Below, one piece after another: positions 20,181 to 27,078 of a stretch of 30,046 nt of DNA; the stretch's first letter is position 1, and each line of letters begins with the position of its first letter. Made by a program: the position numbers and the translations under genes. The stretch is from contig DATAID010000052.1 in the NCBI GenBank assembly GCA_036262835.1, positions 1-30,046 on the forward strand, given 5' to 3'. The stretch is from RBG-16-66-20 sp036262835 (GTDB taxonomy: Bacteria > Pseudomonadota > Gammaproteobacteria > Burkholderiales > SG8-39). A model generated the notes under the pieces. That model was given only the letters and a program-made list of their open reading frames with translations. It was not told where the DNA came from and did not search any database.

Positions 20181-21725
20181 CTACAGATCCGCTCCCGCGT
20201 AGGAGAGGTTGAACGATTTGTTGATGAGCGGGAAGTCCGGAACGATATTGCCGAGCACCGCATGCTCGATCGCCGGCCAGTTCTGCCACGACGGATCGTG
20301 CGGGTGGCAGCGCCGGATGCGCCCGCCGGCTCCGGCCTCCAGCGCGATCAGCACTTCCCCGCGCCAGCCCTCGACCCAGCCGAGTCCGCGCGCGTGGGCG
20401 GCGGGCTCCGGCAGCGCCGCGCGCAGCTCGCCCGAGGGCAGCGCCTCGAGGAGACGCCGCTGCAGCGCGAGCGATTCGAGCACTTCGTCGAAGCGCACCA
20501 CGATGCGCGCGGCCACATCGCCGTTGCGGTGGGAAGTTACGCGCGGGCTGATCTCGTCATACGGCGCGAAGCCGGGATGCGCGCGCGCGTCCATGGCGAG
20601 GCCGCTCGCGCGCGCCGCGAGCCCGACCACGCCGAGGGAGGCGGCGACCTGCGGCGAGAGGCGCCCGCAATTGATGCAGCGATCCTGCAGGCCTGCGTGG
20701 TCGTAGTAGATCACGCGCAGCGTACGCAGCTCCGCTTCCAGGCGCTCGCCGTCCTCGAGCAGGCGCCGCGCGCCCGCGGCATCGATGTCGACGGCGACGC
20801 CGCCGGGCACCACGCGGTCCATCAGGTAGCGGTGCCCGAACAGCTCGGCGTTCGCGCGCAGCAGGTCCTCTTTCAGGCGCGAGAACTGCGCGAGGCCGAA
20901 GGCGAGGCCGCCGTCGTTGCCGAGGTAGCCGAGATCGCCGAGATGGTTGGCGATGCGCTCGCGCTCGAGCAGGAGCGCGCGCAGGCGCAGCGCCCGCGCG
21001 CTCGGCCGCACCGCCGCCATGCTCTCGAGCGCCATCGCATAGGCCCACGCGTAGGCGACGGTGCTGTCGCCCGAAACGCGGCCGGCGAGGCGCCCGCCTT
21101 CCTCGAGGGAGAGGCTCTCGAAGCGCTTCTCGATCCCCTTGTGCTTGTAGCCGAGGCGCTCTTCCAGGCGCAGCACGCGCTCGCCGACGATCGAGAAGCG
21201 GAAGTGGCCCGGCTCGATCGTCCCGGCGTGCACCGGGCCGACCGCGATCTCGTGCACGCCGTCGCCCTCGACGCGCACGAAGGCGTAGCGATCGTCCTCG
21301 CTCGCGAAGGTTTTTGCAGCCTCGAAATCCTTGCGCAGCGGAAACGCCTGCGCCGGCCAGGCGCCGTGGCGCAGCCACTTGCGCGCATCGGCGGCGCCCT
21401 GGGCGAGCATGCCCGTCAGGTCGAACGCCGCGCGCTGCAGGCGCCGGGCGCCGGGAAAGATCGCCGACAGGTCGGGATAGCCCTCGTTTGCCGTGACCGC
21501 GAGCTCGAGCCAGAGCAGGCCTTCGAAAGTCGCGTAAAGCGCGTGCGCCGCGAACGCGCCGCCTGCGTCCCGCTCGTCGCTCGCCCACAGCGCCGCCAGC
21601 CGGCCACCACTCGCCGATACGGCTTGCGCCGCGGCGATCCACTGATCGCGCCCGCAGCGCGCGCGCCAGGCCGGCACGGCGCCGGGCAGGGCTTCGAGGG
21701 CAAGGCCGGGTAGGGGCGCGCGCAT
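20181..21725 (-). CDS. hyfG: NuoCD/HyfG-like large subunit lacking the NiFe site
   Basis: This 514-residue fused subunit has a NuoC-like N-terminal part (about residues 20-135) followed by a NuoD/hydrogenase-large-subunit part (G-P-V-H-A-G from 163, G-Y-K-H-K-G-I-E-K at 192-200). In true [NiFe] hydrogenases two CxxC pairs hold the metal. Here the first position reads G-R-V-S-G-D-S-T-V-A (215-224) as in NuoD, and the C terminus reads P-D-F-P-L-I-N-K-S-F (496-505), so both pairs are gone. A different pair, Cys350-x-x-Cys353, lies in the segment before V-V-G-L-A-A-R-A-S-G. It therefore cannot be a NiFe hydrogenase; it fits the energy-converting-hydrogenase-related (Ehr) group, whose substrate is unknown. 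It starts 4 bases after hyfF. Confidence 0.9.
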   Translation of the reverse strand: MRAPLPGLALEALPGAVPAWRARCGRDQWIAAAQAVSASGGRLAALWASDERDAGGAFAAHALYATFEGLLWLELAVTANEGYPDLSAIFPGARRLQRAAFDLTGMLAQGAADARKWLRHGAWPAQAFPLRKDFEAAKTFASEDDRYAFVRVEGDGVHEIAVGPVHAGTIEPGHFRFSIVGERVLRLEERLGYKHKGIEKRFESLSLEEGGRLAGRVSGDSTVAYAWAYAMALESMAAVRPSARALRLRALLLERERIANHLGDLGYLGNDGGLAFGLAQFSRLKEDLLRANAELFGHRYLMDRVVPGGVAVDIDAAGARRLLEDGERLEAELRTLRVIYYDHAGLQDRCINCGRLSPQVAASLGVVGLAARASGLAMDARAHPGFAPYDEISPRVTSHRNGDVAARIVVRFDEVLESLALQRRLLEALPSGELRAALPEPAAHARGLGWVEGWRGEVLIALEAGAGGRIRRCHPHDPSWQNWPAIEHAVLGNIVPDFPLINKSFNLSYAGADL

Positions 21726-21729
21726 GCGA

Positions 21730-23184
21730 TCAGCCGATCAGCTGCGCGGCCTGACGGTACCAGGCGGCGAGATACGGGGGCATATACAGGCCCAGCAGAA
21801 GCACGATCGCGAGGTGCACGAACACGGGCACGAGCGCCGGGCGCTGCGGCAGGCGGGCTGCGCTCGGCTCGCCGAACACCATCGGCTGGACCTTGCCGAA
21901 GATCGCGGCAAACGAGATGCCGAGCGAGACGAGCAGGATCGGCGCCGCCCAGGGCGCGTGCGCGATCGCCTGGGTGAGGATGAGGAACTCGCTCGCGAAC
22001 ACGCCGAAGGGCGGCATCCCCAATATCGCGACGGTGCCCAGGGCGAGCCCCCAGCCGACCGTGGGGCTGAGGCGGATCATCCCGCGGATCTCGCTCATCA
22101 CCTGGCTGCCGGCTTTCTGCGAGGCGTGGCCGACGGCGAAGAAGATCGCGCTCTTCGTGAGCGAGTGCATGGTCATGTGCAGCAGCCCGGCGAAGCTCGC
22201 CACCGGCCCGCCCAGGCCGAAGGCGAAGGTGACAAGCCCCATGTGCTCGATCGAGGAGTAGGCGAACATGCGCTTGATGTCTCGCTGGCGCGAGAGAAAG
22301 AGCGCGGCGACGGCGACCGAGAGGAGGCCGAAGCCCATCATGAGGTTGCTCGCGAACGGGCGCTCGAGCGCGCCGTCGGTGATCACCTTGAAGCGGATGA
22401 GCGAATAAAGCGCCACGTTGAGAAGGAGCCCGGAGAGGACCGCCGACACCGGGGTCGGGCCCTCGGCGTGCGCATCGGGGAGCCAGTTGTGCAACGGCAC
22501 GAGGCCGACCTTGGTGCCGTAGCCGACCAGCAGGAACACAAAAGCGATCGACATCACCACCGGCTCGAGCTGGCCCTTCACGCCGTCGAGCTGGGTCCAG
22601 AGGAGCGCCCCGGCCCCCGCGCCGAGGATCTTCTCGGAGGCAAAGTAGACGAGGATCGTGCCGAGGAGCGCCTGCGCGATGCCGACGCCGCAGAGGATGA
22701 AGTACTTCCAGGCCGCTTCCAGCGAGGCGTGCGTGCGATAGAGCGCGACCAGCAGCACGGTGGTGAGCGTCGCCGCCTCCATCGCCACCCACATGATGCC
22801 GAGGTTGTTGGTGGTGAGCACGAGCAGCATCGTCAGGGTGAAGAGCTGGTACATGCTGTGGTAGAGGCGCATGCCGCCGTCGGAGACGCGGCCGTGGCTG
22901 CGCTCGATGCGCATGTAGGGGCGCGAGAAAAGCGCCGTGGTCATGGCGACGAACGCCGTGAGCGCGACGAGGAAGACGTTGAGCGAATCGACGAAGAACT
23001 GGCGCTCGAGCGCCTCGAACGGCCCTTCGGCGATCACGCGCGCGACGAGCGCGGCCGCCGCGGCGAAGGTAAGCGCGCTGAAGCCGGCGTTCAGCTCGGC
23101 CGCGCGTGCGCGGTGGCCGGTGAGCGCGAGCACGAGGCCGCCGGCGAGCGGGGAGGCGAGCAGGAGCAGCATCGGCAGGGGCAT
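21730..23184 (-). CDS. hyfF: HyfF-like proton-translocating (NuoN/M type) membrane subunit
   Basis: The 484-residue polytopic protein of the antiporter-like (NuoL/M/N, proton_antipo_M) family has about 14 helices. Conserved features include the W-V-A-M-E-A-A-T-L segment (helix 5 glutamate), the L-P-D-A-H-A-E-G-P-T-P-V-S-A loop, and the M-F-A-Y-S-S-I-E-H-M-G segment. A lysine/histidine-containing H-M-T-M-H-S-L-T-K-S helix follows. It should form part of an ion-pumping membrane arm. The frame stays open upstream through hyfE and hyfC, but the ATG at 23184, which overlaps the hyfE stop by one base (TGATG), is clearly the start. It is co-transcribed with the other hyf-like genes. Confidence 0.92.
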   Translation of the reverse strand: MPLPMLLLLASPLAGGLVLALTGHRARAAELNAGFSALTFAAAAALVARVIAEGPFEALERQFFVDSLNVFLVALTAFVAMTTALFSRPYMRIERSHGRVSDGGMRLYHSMYQLFTLTMLLVLTTNNLGIMWVAMEAATLTTVLLVALYRTHASLEAAWKYFILCGVGIAQALLGTILVYFASEKILGAGAGALLWTQLDGVKGQLEPVVMSIAFVFLLVGYGTKVGLVPLHNWLPDAHAEGPTPVSAVLSGLLLNVALYSLIRFKVITDGALERPFASNLMMGFGLLSVAVAALFLSRQRDIKRMFAYSSIEHMGLVTFAFGLGGPVASFAGLLHMTMHSLTKSAIFFAVGHASQKAGSQVMSEIRGMIRLSPTVGWGLALGTVAILGMPPFGVFASEFLILTQAIAHAPWAAPILLVSLGISFAAIFGKVQPMVFGEPSAARLPQRPALVPVFVHLAIVLLLGLYMPPYLAAWYRQAAQLIG

Positions 23185-23846
23185 CAGTGCTCCTTCAGGC
23201 GCTCGAGGTGGCGCGTGTCGAGCGAGTCGAAGCGCTCGCGGATCTGGAAGAAGAAGATGCCGAGGATCAGCATGCCGACCAGCACGTCGAGCGCGATGCC
23301 GAGCTCGATCACCATCGGCATGCCGTAGACGGCCCCGGTGGCGGCGAAAAAGAGCGCGTTCTCCATGGCGAGGAAGCCGATCACCTGCGGCACTGCCTTG
23401 GAGCGCGTGATCATCATGAGGAAGGACAGGAGCGCGCAGGCGAGCGCGATGCCGAGGGTGGCCTTGGTGACCGTGCCGGCGAGGCGCGAGATCGGCAGCG
23501 CCAGATTGAAGGCGAGGATCACCAGGACGATCCCGATAAGCATGATGGTCGGGATGTTGAGCAGGGTCTCGATATCCCATTTCACGTTCAGGCGCCGGAT
23601 CAGGCGGTGCAGGATCCAAGGCAGCGCGAAGACCTTGAGCGCGAGCGTGAGCGCCGCGGAGTAGTAGAGATGGGACTGGCCGGTCATCCAGGCGACGAGC
23701 GCGGTCGACAGGAACAGCATGAAGCCCTGCGCGGCGAAGAGATTGATGAGCGAGAGGATGCGCCGCTGCGAGAGCATCGCGAAGGCGAGGAGCAGCATGG
23801 TGGCGGCGAAGAGGTTGACGAGCTGGGGGCCGTAGTGCTGCAGCAT
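23184..23846 (-). CDS. hyfE: HyfE-like membrane subunit
   Basis: The 220-residue integral membrane protein matches hydrogenase-4 component E in size and position. It has hydrophobic helices throughout, a central L-I-R-R-L-N-V-K-W loop (about residues 83-91), and a C-terminal half related to NuoK-type subunits (A-L-D-V-L-V-G-M-L-I-L-G near 190-200). It probably links the antiporter-like subunits to the rest of the membrane arm. The ATG immediately follows the hyfC stop codon, with no gap, and its own stop overlaps the hyfF start, which indicates tight translational coupling. Confidence 0.87.
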   Translation of the reverse strand: MLQHYGPQLVNLFAATMLLLAFAMLSQRRILSLINLFAAQGFMLFLSTALVAWMTGQSHLYYSAALTLALKVFALPWILHRLIRRLNVKWDIETLLNIPTIMLIGIVLVILAFNLALPISRLAGTVTKATLGIALACALLSFLMMITRSKAVPQVIGFLAMENALFFAATGAVYGMPMVIELGIALDVLVGMLILGIFFFQIRERFDSLDTRHLERLKEH

Positions 23847-24800
23847 CTAGGTGCGCTCCAGCAGGACGTGCACGAGCATGGCCAGAACCGCGAGCAGGAA
23901 AGCGGTGCCGAGGAATTCGGGGGCTCGGAAAATGCGCATCTTGGCCGAAAGCATCTCGATCAAAGCGAGGAGCGCGCCGCCCACGGCGAGCTTGGCGAGG
24001 AGCGCCGGCAGGGCGAGCACGAGGCCGAGCCAGTCCCCGCCGTTGGCGACGCCCCACGGGAAGAAAAGCGCGAGGCCGATGCAGGAATACACGAAGAGCT
24101 TGAGGCTCGCCGCCCATTCGATCATGGCGAGGTGGCGGCCGGAGTATTCGAGCACCATCGCCTCGTGGATCATGGTGAGCTCGAGGTGGGTCGCCGGGTT
24201 GTCCACCGGAATCCGCGCGTTCTCGGCGAGCGAGACCATGGTGAAGGCGACGCCGGCGAACGCCATGCTCGGGTAGATGACGAGCTCCTTGTGGGCGAGC
24301 GTCTCGACGATGGTGGCGAGCGAAGTCGAGTTCGAGATGAGCGAGGCGGTGAAGAGGACCATGAGGAGCGCGGGCTCGGCCAGGAACCCCACCAGCATCT
24401 CGCGGCGCGCACCGAGCGTGCCGAAGGCGGTGCCGACGTCCATGCCGGCGAGCGCGATGAACAGGCGCGCGAGCGCGAGCAGGCCCACGAGCGCAATCGC
24501 GTCGGCGGCGGCATTGAGCGGCAGGTCGGTGGCGAGGGTCGGCACGATCGCCGCCGCCGAGCACAGGCAACCGAAGACGAGGTAGGGCGCGAAGCGGAAA
24601 AGGGGCGATGCGCCGTGCGCGAGGACGACCTCCTTCTGGAAGAGCTTGGCGAGCGTGCGGTAGGGCTGCAGGAGCGGCGGAGCACTCTTCGACTGCAGCC
24701 AGGCGCGACACTGGTTGACCCAGCCGGTGAGCAGCGGCGCGAGCAGCACGGCAAGCGCGAGCTCGGTGAACTGCGCGGACAGGCCGGAGGCGCTCGTCAT
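23847..24800 (-). CDS. hyfC: HyfC/NuoH-like membrane subunit
   Basis: The 317-residue, roughly eight-helix protein is homologous to NuoH and hydrogenase-4 component C. The conserved cytoplasmic loop is present: A-E-N-A-R-I-P-V-D-N-P-A-T-H-L-E-L-T-M, then H-E-A-M-V-L-E-Y-S-G (about residues 190-220). An early Q-P-Y-R-T-L-A-K-L-F-Q-K-E motif lies at about 45-57. This subunit connects the hydrophilic arm with the ion-translocating subunits. The ATG at 24800 overlaps the end of hyfB by four bases (ATGA). Confidence 0.92.
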   Translation of the reverse strand: MTSASGLSAQFTELALAVLLAPLLTGWVNQCRAWLQSKSAPPLLQPYRTLAKLFQKEVVLAHGASPLFRFAPYLVFGCLCSAAAIVPTLATDLPLNAAADAIALVGLLALARLFIALAGMDVGTAFGTLGARREMLVGFLAEPALLMVLFTASLISNSTSLATIVETLAHKELVIYPSMAFAGVAFTMVSLAENARIPVDNPATHLELTMIHEAMVLEYSGRHLAMIEWAASLKLFVYSCIGLALFFPWGVANGGDWLGLVLALPALLAKLAVGGALLALIEMLSAKMRIFRAPEFLGTAFLLAVLAMLVHVLLERT

Positions 24801-26800
24801 CGAATGAAGAGCAGCAGCGCGAGCAGCGTCGCGAAGCTGTAGGCGAGGTAGACCGAGATTCGGCCGCGCTGCAGCAGGGTCACGGCGGCGGTCAGCCGCT
24901 CCACGAGGCGGGCGACCGGCAGGTAAAGCCAGTACCAGAGGCGGTCTTCAGCCGTGGCCGAAAACCGCGGCCGCGCATCGTCGGGCGCGGGCTCGTGCTG
25001 CGTGAGCCGGAAAAAGGGCGAGAAGACGACGCGCACCGGTTGGCCGAAGCCTTCGGCGGTGTCCTGCATGCGCGCGTCCTGCGCCGGGAAGCCGCAGTCC
25101 CAGGCCGGCCCGCGGCGCACGCGGCCGTGGTAGAAGGCGCGCACGGCGAGCCAGGCGGCTGCCACGAGAAGCGCGGTCACGACGAACACGAGCACCGGGC
25201 TGTAGCTGGCGCGCTCGGCGTTGATCGGAGCGAGGAAGAGCCAGCCTTGCGCGAGGCTGCCGATGGCGCGCCCGGTCAGCGCGCGCGTGATCGGCTCGAG
25301 CAGCCCGATCACCGTGACGGGCGCAAGGCCGAGGATCACGCAGGCCGCGGCGAGCCAGGCAAGGCCCGTGCGCTCCCAGGCGCCGGCCTCGTGCGCTTCC
25401 GCAAGCTTCGGCTCGCGGTGCTGGCCGAGGAAAACGACGCCGAAGAACTTCACCATGACGTACCCCGAGAGCGCGGCCGTGAGCGCCACCGCGGCAGCGG
25501 CGACCGGCACGAGCATGTTCAGGTAGCCGTGCGGCAGGCCCGGGGTGAAGAGAAACGCCTGCAGCAGGAGCCATTCCGAGGCGAAGCCGTTGGAAGGCGG
25601 CAGGCCGGCGATCGCGATGGTGCCGATCAACGCGCACCACGCCACCCAGGGCATGCGGCGGATGAGGCCCCCGAGGCGCCCGAGCGAGCGCTCGCGCGTG
25701 GCGTGCAGCACCGAGCCGGTGCAAAGGAAGAGCAGGCTCTTGTAGAAGGCGTGGTTTAGGCAATGAAACAGCGTCGCCGTGAGCGCGAGCGCGGCGAGCG
25801 CGTCCATGCCGAAGCCGCGGAAGAGGAGCGTGAGCCCGAAGCCGGCGAAGACGAGGCCGATATTCTCGATCGAGGAATAGGCGAGCAGCCGCTTCATGTC
25901 GCTCTGCACCGCGGCGAAGACGATGCCGCCCAGCGCCGAGACGAGGCCGAGCGCGAGGGCCACCACGCCCCACCACCAGAGCGGCCAGCCGATCAGATCG
26001 AGCGTCACGCGCACGAGGCCGTACACCGCGGTCTTCAGCATTACCGCCGAGAGGAGCGCCGAGACGGGCGAGGGCGCGGCCGGATGCGCCTCCGGGAGCC
26101 AGACGTGCAGCGGCACGAGCCCGGCTTTGGCGCCGAAGCCGAGGAGCGCGAGCAGGAACGCCGCGGTCGCCCAGCCCGGCGTGGGCTGCAGCGCGCGCAT
26201 GTGCTCGAAGGTGTAGTCGCCCGAGCCCGCCTGCAGCGCGCCGAAGGAAAGGAGGATCGCGATCGCGCCGATGTGCGCGATGAGGAGGTAGAGGTAGCCC
26301 GCGCGCCGGATCTCGGCATGCTGGTGGTCGCAGGTGACGAGGAAGAACGACGAGAGCGCCATCGTCTCCCAGGCGACCATGAAAAAGTACGCGTCGTTGG
26401 CAACCATGACGAGCGCCATGCTGGCGAGAAACACGTGCAGGTAGAGCGCGATCAGCCCCGGCGCCGTGCCCTGAGGCTGGCGGAAGTAGCCGCAGGCGTA
26501 GACCGAGACGCCCGCCGAGACCGCGCCAAGGAGCAGCAGGAAAAAGGAGGAAAGCGCGTCCAGGCGCGCATGGAACGGCAGGTCCGGCAGGCCGAGCGGC
26601 AGCACGAGCTCGGCCGCGGGGCTGAAGATCGCGGCGAGCGCGACCGCGGCGAGCGCGAGCCCGACGAGCGCCCCGGCCGGATACAGCACGCGCGTCGCCC
26701 ACTGCACGCTCGAGGGTCGCGCGAGGCCGAGCCCGCCGAGCGCGAGCCATGCGCACGCGAGGGCGAGCACCTGGTCGAGCGGGGTGGCCAGCAGGCTCAC
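24797..26800 (-). CDS. hyfB: HyfB-like proton-translocating (NuoL/M type) membrane subunit
   Basis: The 667-residue antiporter-like protein has about 16 helices and a C-terminal extension. Conserved parts include the M-V-A-W-E-T-M-A-L-S-S-F-F segment (helix 5 glutamate), L-P-E-A-H-P-A-A-P-S-P-V-S-A, L-A-Y-S-S-I-E-N-I-G, and the lysine-bearing H-A-F-Y-K-S-L-L-F-L helix. The cytoplasmic C-terminal W-D-C-G-F and F-S-P-F-F-R motifs (from about residue 560) are typical of HyfB. It is the first structural gene of the hyf-like operon and starts with GTG at 26800, seven bases after the RHH regulator gene. With HyfF it would give two ion-pumping modules. Confidence 0.93.
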   Translation of the reverse strand: MSLLATPLDQVLALACAWLALGGLGLARPSSVQWATRVLYPAGALVGLALAAVALAAIFSPAAELVLPLGLPDLPFHARLDALSSFFLLLLGAVSAGVSVYACGYFRQPQGTAPGLIALYLHVFLASMALVMVANDAYFFMVAWETMALSSFFLVTCDHQHAEIRRAGYLYLLIAHIGAIAILLSFGALQAGSGDYTFEHMRALQPTPGWATAAFLLALLGFGAKAGLVPLHVWLPEAHPAAPSPVSALLSAVMLKTAVYGLVRVTLDLIGWPLWWWGVVALALGLVSALGGIVFAAVQSDMKRLLAYSSIENIGLVFAGFGLTLLFRGFGMDALAALALTATLFHCLNHAFYKSLLFLCTGSVLHATRERSLGRLGGLIRRMPWVAWCALIGTIAIAGLPPSNGFASEWLLLQAFLFTPGLPHGYLNMLVPVAAAAVALTAALSGYVMVKFFGVVFLGQHREPKLAEAHEAGAWERTGLAWLAAACVILGLAPVTVIGLLEPITRALTGRAIGSLAQGWLFLAPINAERASYSPVLVFVVTALLVAAAWLAVRAFYHGRVRRGPAWDCGFPAQDARMQDTAEGFGQPVRVVFSPFFRLTQHEPAPDDARPRFSATAEDRLWYWLYLPVARLVERLTAAVTLLQRGRISVYLAYSFATLLALLLFIR

Positions 26801-26807
26801 GCGGCGC

Positions 26808-27008
26808 TCAGGCTTTCGGCGGGCGCTTGCTTGCGCGGAGCAGCCAGTCGGGCAGCGGGCGGTCGCCCGCGTTGGCGATCACGTATTCGCGGATGAGCTG
26901 GCGCACGACCTGCGAGGGCGTGCGGTCCTGCGCCGCGCAGATCTCCTCGAACATGCGCTTCTTGCGCGGGTCGAGCAGGACGGTGAAGCGGGCGGTCTTG
27001 TTCTCCAT
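26808..27008 (-). CDS. small ribbon-helix-helix protein heading the hyf-like operon
   Basis: The 66-residue protein has a CopG/Arc-type fold. A basic beta strand T-A-R-F-T-V-L-L-D (residues 5-13) is followed by a helix, a turn D-R-T-P-S (about 28-32), and a second helix to about residue 46; a short Pro/Arg-rich tail follows. RHH dimers bind DNA through the strand. GGGAG seven bases before the ATG is a good ribosome binding site. It lies seven bases upstream of hyfB on the same strand and has no PIN or RelE partner, so a regulator role for the operon is more likely than an antitoxin role. A palindrome at its promoter supports autoregulation. Confidence 0.82.
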   Translation of the reverse strand: MENKTARFTVLLDPRKKRMFEEICAAQDRTPSQVVRQLIREYVIANAGDRPLPDWLLRASKRPPKA

Positions 27009-27041
27009 GCGGTGCTCCCGTGGGGCACCGCGATGGTATTA

Positions 27042-27077
27042 CAACGACATTATAATGTAAATATCATCTGGTTCTCA
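27042..27077 (-). promoter_or_regulatory. promoter and palindromic operator of the RHH-hyf operon
   Basis: On the minus strand TGAGAA (27072-27077) and TATAAT (27049-27054) are spaced 17 bases apart. A perfect 12-bp palindrome, ACATTATAATGT (27047-27058), covers the -10 box. This AT-rich patch stands out in the GC-rich surroundings. Binding of a symmetric dimer, such as the RHH protein just downstream, would block the promoter. The rest of the 70-base spacer to metG shows nothing else clear. Confidence 0.6.
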
Positions 27078-27078
27078 T

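Noticed and set aside
23185..24711. An N-terminal extension that would fuse hyfF to the region of hyfC and hyfE
   Set aside because: The frame is open by chance; the ATG at 23184 overlapping the hyfE stop gives the normal HyfF N terminus.
23187..24842. Long plus-strand frames opposite the hyf-like genes
   Set aside because: They encode Glu/Arg/His-rich strings typical of antisense frames in high-GC DNA and overlap conserved membrane proteins.
19657..26800. Annotation as a hydrogen-producing formate hydrogenlyase
   Set aside because: The large subunit lacks both NiFe cysteine pairs, and no formate dehydrogenase or maturation genes are present in the window.
26808..27008. Small RHH protein as an antitoxin
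   Set aside because: No toxin-like gene follows or precedes it; the next gene is the membrane subunit hyfB. A regulator role is more likely.
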